A DNA stretch of 5,400 bases, from NCBI GenBank assembly GCA_017547975.1, contig JAFYNU010000363.1, positions 1-5,400 on the forward strand, in the 5' to 3' direction. Of this stretch, positions 1 to 4,941 are shown in pieces. The stretch's first letter is position 1. Each line of letters starts with the position of its first letter. The translations under genes and the position numbers were made by a program. A model generated the notes under the pieces. The model ran no database searches and was not told where the DNA came from. It was given only the letters and a program-made list of their open reading frames with translations. This stretch comes from Clostridia bacterium. Lineage in GTDB: Bacteria; Bacillota; Clostridia; Oscillospirales; QAMX01.

Positions 1-102
1 GGAGCGCGTTTGATCGCCGGTGGGCTGATCCCCGATTTGGTATATGCGCAAAAGCTCCTTCAGGAGTTTTCGGCGGTTACCATGTCCATAGACAAAATGT
101 AG
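1..102 (+). CDS. C-terminal end of an unrecognised upstream protein (5' partial)
   Basis: Frame 1 is open from the window edge to a TAG stop at 100-102, giving 33 residues that include the stretch LIAGGLIPDLVYAQKLLQEF and end in SIDKM. The piece has a hydrophobic, Gly-rich segment followed by a helix-like segment, and its codon choice resembles that of the genes downstream. I do not recognise the family; it does not look like the C-terminus of RlmN, RsmB or Fmt, which often precede prpC in Firmicutes. A second frame (frame 3) is also open to 113, so coding status rests only on length and composition. A weak stem (51-58 with 63-70, loop TTCA) lies within it, but its T-run is used up by pairing, so I do not call it a terminator. 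Confidence 0.42.
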   Translation, partial: GARLIAGGLIPDLVYAQKLLQEFSAVTMSIDKM

Positions 103-112
103 CGATTCTCTG

Positions 113-150
113 AAAAAATGCGAAATAGATCGAAATGATGGGAAATAAAA
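113..150 (+). promoter_or_regulatory. Helically phased A-tracts upstream of the prpC promoter (UP-element/bend-like)
   Basis: An A6 run at 113-118 is followed by three copies of GAAAT at 122-126, 132-136 and 142-146, exactly 10 bp apart, and then an A4 run at 147-150 that touches the -35 box. Ten-base phasing puts all the A-tracts on one face of the helix. That arrangement is known to give intrinsic curvature and to serve as contact sites for the RNA polymerase alpha C-terminal domain. The two proximal copies fall at about -42 and -53 relative to the inferred start, where UP elements usually lie. The same three 10-bp direct repeats could instead be operator half-sites. The spacing is seen directly; the function is inferred. 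Confidence 0.5.
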
Positions 151-151
151 G

Positions 152-180
152 TTGACAAGGGAAGCGGATAACGATATAAT
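152..180 (+). promoter_or_regulatory. Sigma-A promoter with perfect consensus, driving the prpC operon
   Basis: TTGACA at 152-157 and TATAAT at 175-180 both match the sigma-A consensus at every base and are separated by the optimal 17 bp (158-174). There is no TGn extension before the -10. Transcription would start near 186-188, leaving a leader of about 143 nt before prpC. No comparable promoter is evident between the genes downstream, so this probably drives the whole cluster. A promoter this close to consensus is expected to be strong unless an activator-independent repressor or the leader tempers it. Confidence 0.85.
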
Positions 181-186
181 ATTAAA

Positions 187-329
187 ATCAGGGCAGTTAT
201 GCCCTGGGTTCCTTTTGCCATATCGGAAGGCACAGGAGTTGTGATTCTGAGTGGCAGAAATGATACATAAACATGGATGATGTCAAACCTGTTTGTTGGT
301 GCGACGGATATAAAAGGAGAGTGAGACCG
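187..329 (+). promoter_or_regulatory. 5' leader of the prpC operon with a promoter-proximal hairpin
   Basis: The leader begins with a perfect 7-bp stem: CAGGGCA at 189-195 pairs with TGCCCTG at 200-206 around a GTTA loop. The stem would sit within the first few nucleotides of the transcript, where such structures often protect the 5' end from RNA decay. The sequence after it (ggttcctttt) is not a clean T-run, so it is not a convincing terminator. Further down are an AGGAG at 234-238 without a well-placed start codon and a CAAAC-N2-GTTTG dyad at 284-295. I see no match to a riboswitch or T-box that I could name. The region is 143 nt and contains no convincing gene. Confidence 0.5.
312..320 (+). 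promoter_or_regulatory. Ribosome binding site deciding the prpC start
   Basis: AAAAGGAGA, with the AGGAG core at 315-319, lies 10 nt before the ATG at 330. The in-frame ATG at 273 has no Shine-Dalgarno sequence and would add 19 residues (including CWCDGYKRR) not expected in a PP2C phosphatase, so 330 is the chosen start. Confidence 0.8.
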
Positions 330-1076
330 ATGCAAGCGTGGAGCATGACCGACGTTGGTAAAAAGCGCAGAGAGAATCAGGACAGCACCTGTTTGAAACT
401 GGATCATGAACGGAACATGGCCTTGCTGATGGTCTGCGATGGCATGGGTGGTGTAAATGGCGGTGCAGAAGCCAGCCGAATCGCCTGCGAAGAATTTGTC
501 CGGTCTGTTTGGGATAACCTGTCTGGGAAAATCACCAGAAAAGAGGCTGTGGCACTTCTGGAAAACGGTGTTAATGCGGCTAACATGGCAATATACACAA
601 GCGCTATTTCGGATCCCTCCTATATGGGCATGGGAACCACGCTGACGGCCGCCCTGGTAGCAGGGGAAGATGCCTACGTGATTAACGTGGGTGACAGCCG
701 TACGTATCACTTGAAATGCCGCGCGAAGGATAAGCTGAAGCAAATTACCGACGACCATTCGGTAGCCGGCGACCTGTTCCGGAATGGCAGCATTACCAAA
801 GAGCAATACGATGCCTTCCCGGATAAGAACATCATCACCCGAGCCGTTGGTACCGATCCCCAGGTGAATGGGGACGTGTTCGAGCTGAGGTTGGAAAAGG
901 GCGCGGTTTTGATGCTTTGCTCCGACGGACTGACCAATATGGTGCCCGATATGGCGATTGAGCAGGTATTGAAAACCAGTGAAACACCCGCCGATGCATG
1001 TCAAACCCTGGTGGATATGGCAAATCGGGCAGGTGGCAAGGATAACATTTCCATTGTCGTGTTTATCAAAGACTGA
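330..1076 (+). CDS. prpC: PP2C-family Ser/Thr protein phosphatase (PrpC/Stp1 type)
   Basis: This cytosolic metal-dependent phosphatase removes phosphate from Ser/Thr residues and opposes the kinase encoded next to it. The 248-residue product is the usual size for stand-alone bacterial PP2C enzymes. The PPM motifs occur in order: RRENQD at 13-18 (metal ligand Asp18), CDGMGG at 36-41 (Asp37-Gly38), GTT at 102-104, VGDSR at 120-124, DDHS at 141-144, NIITRAVG at 167-174, CSDGL at 197-201 (Asp199) and GGKDNIS at 235-241 (Asp238-Asn239). All metal-coordinating aspartates therefore look intact, including those for the extra third metal of bacterial members. There is no signal peptide or membrane segment. 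It is the first gene after the strong promoter and has a good ribosome binding site. A gap of 71 bp separates it from prkC, although the two genes abut or overlap in many Firmicutes. Confidence 0.96.
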   Translation: MQAWSMTDVGKKRRENQDSTCLKLDHERNMALLMVCDGMGGVNGGAEASRIACEEFVRSVWDNLSGKITRKEAVALLENGVNAANMAIYTSAISDPSYMGMGTTLTAALVAGEDAYVINVGDSRTYHLKCRAKDKLKQITDDHSVAGDLFRNGSITKEQYDAFPDKNIITRAVGTDPQVNGDVFELRLEKGAVLMLCSDGLTNMVPDMAIEQVLKTSETPADACQTLVDMANRAGGKDNISIVVFIKD

Positions 1077-1104
1077 GATTGAACCGGCAGTGTTTACGAT
1101 AAAG

Positions 1105-1124
1105 CAGAGCCTTGCTGTGCTCTG
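1105..1124 (+). promoter_or_regulatory. Intercistronic hairpin between prpC and prkC
   Basis: CAGAGC at 1105-1110 pairs perfectly with GCTCTG at 1119-1124 across an 8-nt loop. No T-run follows (the next bases are acaaagaaagg), so it is not an intrinsic terminator. It ends three bases before the purine-rich tract that serves as the prkC ribosome binding site, so it could affect mRNA processing or translation of the kinase. The stem is short and may be coincidental. Confidence 0.35.
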
Positions 1125-1126
1125 AC

Positions 1127-1135
1127 AAAGAAAGG
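1127..1135 (+). promoter_or_regulatory. Weak, distant ribosome binding site of prkC
   Basis: AAAGAAAGG is the only purine-rich tract before the ATG at 1148; its GG lies 12 nt from the start, which is long, and the match is poorer than for the other genes of the cluster. The alternative TTG at 1112 has no Shine-Dalgarno sequence, would lie in the loop of the preceding hairpin, and would add 12 residues before the conserved MANYLGTVLDNRY start. The ATG at 1137 is out of frame. Confidence 0.5.
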
Positions 1136-1147
1136 CATGGTCATAGA

Positions 1148-3268
1148 ATGGCAAACTATCTCGGTACGGTATTGGATAACCGTTATGAAATGCTTGAAAT
1201 TATCGGGACCGGCGGCATGGCTGTTGTGTACAAAGCACGAGATGTCAAGCTGAACCGATACGTTGCTGTAAAGATATTGAAGGACGAAATTTTGCAGGAC
1301 GACGAATTACGCAGTCGCTTCCACGCAGAAGCCGAGGCGGTCGCCGCCATGAGTCACCCCAATATTGTCAGCATTTTTGACGTCAGCATCACAAAACACA
1401 TGGAATATTTTGTGATGGAGCTGATCGATGGCATTACCCTGAAGCAGTACATGCAACAGCGAAAGATTCTCAGCGAAGCCGAGTTGCAGCTCTTCATATC
1501 CCAAATCCTGAAGGCATTGGAACATGCCCATTCCCGCAACATTGTACACCGGGACATCAAGCCACAAAACGTAATGATTCTGCGGGATGGTACCGTAAAG
1601 GTAACCGACTTTGGTATTGCCCGCATGGCAAATCATCAGCAAACGGTAACCCAAAACGCCTTTGGGTCGGTGCATTACATCGCCCCCGAACAGGCGAAGG
1701 GAGGTATGACAGACGGCCGTACCGACCTTTACTCGGTGGGTATCATCATGTATGAAATGCTCACCGGTGAGCTTCCCTTTACCGGGGAAACTCCCGTGGC
1801 AGTTGCCATTCAGCATCTTTCTTCCGAACCCCCGTCTCCCATGGCGAAAAACCCCAAGGTGCGGCCCGGTATGGAAGCCATTGTACTCAAGGCCATGGCA
1901 ACCGATCCGGATGACCGTTACGCGTCGGCCACAGAGATGCTTTCTGACATGGAAGCCTACAAACAGAATCCCCTGATCCCCGTTGGGCTTTATAAGGAAA
2001 AGGCGGTTGACGATGAAGCGGGGGAAGAGACGCTTCCCACAAAAGAAGTTGGTAAGATCGAACAGAATAACCGGGGGGAATATGTGACTCCCTCTCCGAA
2101 GACGAAGAGAAAACGTCAAAAGGCCCAGTTCAAATACAACGAAAAGCTCCCTGTTCTTGCCGGGGTGCTGAGTGCGTTTATCTTTCTGATTGTGGCGGTT
2201 GTGGTGTTCCTGTCCCTTTTGAAGGGATGCGGAAGCGACAGCGGTGAGCCGGTAGAACTGCCTAACCTGGTGGGCAAGACCTACGAGCAGGTTGTGAAGG
2301 AACTTGGAAACGATCCCCGTTATCAATTCCTGAAGATCAAGAAGGGCGAAGAAGTCTTCAGCGATGATCAGGAAGCAGGAACGGTTATTGCACAGAATCC
2401 CATTGCGGGCAGCACGGTTAAAAGCAATGCCACCATTACCCTGGACGTAAGCCTGGGCATCCGGGAAATCCAGATGATCGATATCATCGGTAAGGATTAC
2501 AGTGAAGGTGCCAATAAGCTTGCAAACCTCTTTACCCAGAACAAGATCAATAATGTAATCATTGTTCCTACCTATGAAATGAGTGATACCGTTCCTATGA
2601 ATGTGATCATTCGCACCGATCCGGTGATGGGCGAAACCGTCCGCAGCGGGGACGAAATCTACGTCTATATCAGCTCTGGTACCGAAGAAGCCCAAAAAGT
2701 GATGCCCAACCTGTATGGTCTGTCTCTGGCTCAGGCGATCAAGATTCTGACAGAACAACAGATTGAATTTGATCAGGTTGTGGAAGAGTATAACGATGCT
2801 CCCGAGGGAACCATCATTGGACAGTCTATTGTGAAGGACACCGTGCTAAAGGACAGCGATCGGGTGGATCTTTTGGTCAGCAAGGGACCCATGCCCGTAG
2901 AAACCGAAACTGAAACCGAGACCGAGTCGGAAACCACAAGTGAAGTCGAATCGGAGACTACCAGCGAGACCGAATCGGAGACTACCAGTGAACCCGAAAC
3001 CACAACGACTACCGAAGCTACCACCGGTAATGCAAGCTACGTGTTCCAGCCCGCGGCCCTGGCATCCCAGGGATATACCGAGTCGGACGTTCTCCAGGTA
3101 ACCATCAAGGCGAACGGTATTCTGATTTGGTATGGCGCCAGCGTAACCATTGCTTCAAACGATATTACGGTGAAACAGACCGGAACCAAGGGGGAAAGCT
3201 GTGTCTTTGACGTATACGTGGGTAGCAGTACCACTCCCTTTACTTCTTATGTGGAAGAGTTTGAATAA
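1148..3268 (+). CDS. prkC: PASTA-domain transmembrane Ser/Thr protein kinase (PrkC/Stk type)
   Basis: This single-pass membrane kinase binds peptidoglycan fragments outside the cell through PASTA repeats and phosphorylates Ser/Thr of cytosolic proteins. The 706-residue product has a Hanks-type kinase domain at about 13-270: Gly loop GTGGMAVVY (20-28), Lys42, probable helix-C Glu61, catalytic HRDIKPQN (134-141, Asp136), DFG (154-156), an activation loop with Thr166 and Thr168 before GSVHYIAPE, and APE (179-181). A basic stretch (KTKRKRQK, 318-325) precedes one membrane helix at 334-357. Outside lie PASTA 1 (about 369-437), PASTA 2 (about 440-511) and PASTA 3 (about 517-580), a Thr/Glu/Ser-rich linker (581-628), and a final beta-rich domain (629-706) that may correspond to the Ig-like C-terminal domain of some PrkC proteins. 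PASTA 3 lacks the usual NP and Gly of the repeat. The stop codon overlaps the rsgA start. The substrate range is not readable from sequence. Confidence 0.96.
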   Translation: MANYLGTVLDNRYEMLEIIGTGGMAVVYKARDVKLNRYVAVKILKDEILQDDELRSRFHAEAEAVAAMSHPNIVSIFDVSITKHMEYFVMELIDGITLKQYMQQRKILSEAELQLFISQILKALEHAHSRNIVHRDIKPQNVMILRDGTVKVTDFGIARMANHQQTVTQNAFGSVHYIAPEQAKGGMTDGRTDLYSVGIIMYEMLTGELPFTGETPVAVAIQHLSSEPPSPMAKNPKVRPGMEAIVLKAMATDPDDRYASATEMLSDMEAYKQNPLIPVGLYKEKAVDDEAGEETLPTKEVGKIEQNNRGEYVTPSPKTKRKRQKAQFKYNEKLPVLAGVLSAFIFLIVAVVVFLSLLKGCGSDSGEPVELPNLVGKTYEQVVKELGNDPRYQFLKIKKGEEVFSDDQEAGTVIAQNPIAGSTVKSNATITLDVSLGIREIQMIDIIGKDYSEGANKLANLFTQNKINNVIIVPTYEMSDTVPMNVIIRTDPVMGETVRSGDEIYVYISSGTEEAQKVMPNLYGLSLAQAIKILTEQQIEFDQVVEEYNDAPEGTIIGQSIVKDTVLKDSDRVDLLVSKGPMPVETETETETESETTSEVESETTSETESETTSEPETTTTTEATTGNASYVFQPAALASQGYTESDVLQVTIKANGILIWYGASVTIASNDITVKQTGTKGESCVFDVYVGSSTTPFTSYVEEFE
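2900..2995 (+). repeat. Tandem coding repeats in the PrkC linker (ET dipeptides, then three 24-bp units)
   Basis: Positions 2900-2923 encode four Glu-Thr dipeptides (GAR ACY codons). Three tandem 24-bp units follow at 2924-2947, 2948-2971 and 2972-2995, encoding ESETTSEV, ESETTSET and ESETTSEP. Units 2 and 3 share an 18-base identical run (2947-2964 and 2971-2988), whereas unit 1 uses different synonymous codons. The repeat is in frame, so gain or loss of a unit would change linker length by 8 residues without disrupting the gene. The product is an acidic, hydroxyl-rich, probably disordered extracytoplasmic spacer. Confidence 0.85.
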
Positions 3269-3270
3269 TG
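3253..3270 (+). promoter_or_regulatory. Translational coupling site prkC/rsgA (TAATG) with ribosome binding site
   Basis: The prkC stop TAA (3266-3268) and the rsgA start ATG (3268-3270) share one base. A GGAAGAG purine tract at 3253-3259, inside the last prkC codons, sits 8 nt before the rsgA ATG. This arrangement normally makes translation of the second gene depend on termination at the first. Confidence 0.75.
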
Positions 3271-4167
3271 CCTGAAGGATTGATCGTACGCTCCACCGGT
3301 GACCGCATGACGGTTTTGGCGGAGGATGGAAAACAATACGTTTGCCGTGCAAGGGGAAAGTTCCGCATTGATGGGACTTTCCCCCTTGCGGGTGATAATG
3401 TCACTTTCCGCAAAGCGGAGGGAGACGAGCATTTGGTGGAAAAGATAGCCCTGCGTAAGAATTATCTGATTCGCCCGCCGGTGGCCAATATTTCCCACCT
3501 CTTTATCGTTGCTTCCATGGCACCCCCTGTGACCGAACGGTTGTCGATGGATATTCTCACGGCGGTTGCCGAATACAATGGGATTACACCGGTGATTATC
3601 GTAAACAAGACCGATGTGGTGGATGGCAATCCCCTGGCAGAAATCTACCGGAAGGCTGGCTATCCTACCTTTGTTACAAGCACCCACACCGGCGAAGGAA
3701 TTGACGCCCTGCGGGAATACGTGGGGGAGGGAATCAGCGTGTTTGCCGGTTCCTCCGGCGTGGGTAAATCCAGCCTGTTGAATAATCTGTTGCCCGACGT
3801 GAAGGTGAGAACCTCCGATATCAGCAAAAAGATTGGGCGGGGACGACATACCACCCGACATATTGAGCTCTTTGACAACGGACGGGGTGGATATATTGTG
3901 GATACACCGGGTTTTTCCCATCTGGATCCGATCCAAATGCTGCTTTTGGACAAAAATCGTCTGCCGTCCTGCTTCCCGGAATTCGATGGATATACCGATT
4001 GCCGGTGGGACGATTGTGCCCATACGAAAGAATCGGGCTGTCGGGTGCTGGAAGCGGTGGAGAAGGGGATCATCGACCCGATTCGCCACGAAAACTACGT
4101 AACGATATACCAAAGCATTGCAAAGCTCCGGGATTATGAAATCCGGGAAATCTGCAATCGCTTGTAG
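3268..4167 (+). CDS. rsgA: Ribosome small-subunit assembly GTPase RsgA (CpgA/YloQ)
   Basis: RsgA is a cytosolic GTPase that binds the late 30S subunit near the decoding centre and checks its maturation; hydrolysis releases it along with assembly factors. The 299-residue product has the usual length and the permuted motif order typical of the family: an N-terminal OB-fold (about 1-65), G4 NKTD (113-116), P-loop GSSGVGKSS (161-169), the G2 region GRGRHTTRH (190-198) and G3 DTPGF (212-216). A C-terminal zinc-binding set follows: Cys245, Cys250, His252 and Cys258. The start MPEG matches that of B. subtilis CpgA as I recall it. It overlaps prkC by one base and is followed 13 bp later by the pseudouridine synthase gene. 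In B. subtilis, CpgA is a reported PrkC substrate, which fits the shared operon. All catalytic motifs look intact. Confidence 0.96.
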   Translation: MPEGLIVRSTGDRMTVLAEDGKQYVCRARGKFRIDGTFPLAGDNVTFRKAEGDEHLVEKIALRKNYLIRPPVANISHLFIVASMAPPVTERLSMDILTAVAEYNGITPVIIVNKTDVVDGNPLAEIYRKAGYPTFVTSTHTGEGIDALREYVGEGISVFAGSSGVGKSSLLNNLLPDVKVRTSDISKKIGRGRHTTRHIELFDNGRGGYIVDTPGFSHLDPIQMLLLDKNRLPSCFPEFDGYTDCRWDDCAHTKESGCRVLEAVEKGIIDPIRHENYVTIYQSIAKLRDYEIREICNRL

Positions 4168-4170
4168 AAT

Positions 4171-4177
4171 AAGGGAG
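4171..4177 (+). promoter_or_regulatory. Ribosome binding site deciding the start of the pseudouridine synthase gene
   Basis: AAGGGAG lies immediately before the ATG at 4181, with only 3 nt between them. The frame is open upstream to 4118 inside rsgA, but the start at 4181 gives the KERLQKILA opening typical of S4-domain pseudouridine synthases and is the only one with a Shine-Dalgarno sequence. Confidence 0.65.
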
Positions 4178-4180
4178 AAT

Positions 4181-4939
4181 ATGAAAGAACGACTTCAAAA
4201 AATACTTGCCGCCGCCCACGGCGTATCCCGCCGAAAAGCGGAGGAATTGATCATGGCCGGCCGCGTTCGGGTGAACAGCCATGTGGCTGTCATTGGCGAG
4301 AGTGCCGATCCGGAACAGGATAAGATCGAAGTGGACGGCCGCCGACTTGCCAATAAACCCATCAAGACCTATATTGCGCTTTATAAACCCCGGGGGTATG
4401 TAACCACCATGTCGGACGAGCTGGGGAGGAAGAGTGTCCATGAGCTAACCGAAGGGATTCGGGCCCGCCTGTTCCCGGTTGGCAGATTGGATATGGATTC
4501 CGAAGGCTTGCTTTTGATGACAAATGACGGCGAATGGGCCAACCGTATTGCCCATCCCCGGCACGAGGTGGAAAAGACCTATCTGGTAACCGTGGAGGGA
4601 GACCCCAGGGAAGCGGTTGTCAAAATGTCCAAGGGGATGGATATTCTGGATGAGAACGGCGAGGTGGAGTTTACGGCCGCTCCGGCAAGAGCCATGGTAA
4701 AGGATGTATTCGAAACCAGCGCCCGTATTACCGTGACCATCAAGGAAGGGCATAATCGCCAGGTGCGTAAAATGTGCGAAGCCTGCGGCCTGAAGGTGAA
4801 GCGGCTGGTTCGCATTGCCATCGGCCCCCTGACCGTTCAGGGGATCAAGCCGGGCAGCTTCCGCCATTTGACCGAGGATGAAATCAAAGACCTTGCCAAT
4901 CCCCCAAAGCCCAGGAATCGGGGTAACAGAAGGAGATAA
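4181..4939 (+). CDS. rluB: rRNA pseudouridine synthase, RsuA/RluB family (RluB-like)
   Basis: The enzyme isomerises a specific uridine of rRNA to pseudouridine; RluB members modify a helix near the 23S peptidyl-transferase region (position 2605 in E. coli). The 252-residue product begins with an S4 RNA-binding domain (about 1-55, with SRRKAEELI at 16-24). The catalytic core carries the family signature GRLDMDSEGLLLMTNDG (101-117), in which Asp104 is the catalytic aspartate, then the EKTYLV strand (131-136) and the EGHNRQVRKMCEACG motif (189-203). A short basic tail (PKPRNRGNRRR) probably adds RNA affinity. The motifs fit RluB better than RluA/RluD, but RsuA, RluE and RluF share them, so the target site is inferred, not seen. 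It sits 13 bp after rsgA and 2 bp before the next gene, consistent with co-translation in one operon. Confidence 0.88.
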   Translation: MKERLQKILAAAHGVSRRKAEELIMAGRVRVNSHVAVIGESADPEQDKIEVDGRRLANKPIKTYIALYKPRGYVTTMSDELGRKSVHELTEGIRARLFPVGRLDMDSEGLLLMTNDGEWANRIAHPRHEVEKTYLVTVEGDPREAVVKMSKGMDILDENGEVEFTAAPARAMVKDVFETSARITVTIKEGHNRQVRKMCEACGLKVKRLVRIAIGPLTVQGIKPGSFRHLTEDEIKDLANPPKPRNRGNRRR

Positions 4940-4941
4940 CC

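Noticed and set aside
51..70. Stem followed by TTTT near the end of the upstream frame, terminator-like
   Set aside because: The T residues form part of the stem, the GC core is only 4 bp, and CGG follows, so there is no free U-tract for intrinsic termination.
284..295. CAAAC-N2-GTTTG dyad in the prpC leader
   Set aside because: Ten paired bases with a 2-nt centre cannot form an RNA hairpin, and nothing else supports an operator role here.
273..329. Upstream in-frame start for prpC (ATG 273)
   Set aside because: It has no Shine-Dalgarno sequence and adds 19 non-conserved residues, whereas the ATG at 330 follows a good AGGAG.
1112..1147. Upstream TTG start for prkC
   Set aside because: It has no ribosome binding site, lies in the hairpin loop, and adds residues not expected before the kinase N-terminus.
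60..1154. 364-codon open frame on the minus strand opposite prpC
   Set aside because: It runs fully antisense to a gene with all PP2C motifs, its translation is rich in His, Cys and Gly without domain logic, and it also covers the promoter and leader. It is a by-product of codon bias in prpC.
1759..1772. Perfect 14-bp palindrome GCTCACCGGTGAGC in prkC, with a shorter TCACCGGTGA copy at 5138-5147
   Set aside because: Both copies encode Leu-Thr-Gly-Glu with the favoured ACC GGT codons, and ACCGGT recurs across the coding regions, so codon bias explains it better than an operator.
1307..2758. 483-codon open frame on the minus strand opposite prkC
   Set aside because: Long, but the + strand has a complete kinase and PASTA repeats there. 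The antisense product shows no recognisable motif, and I see no ribosome binding site that would favour it.
3247..4113. 288-codon open frame on the minus strand opposite rsgA
   Set aside because: It mirrors a gene with complete GTPase and zinc motifs; the translation looks like noise.
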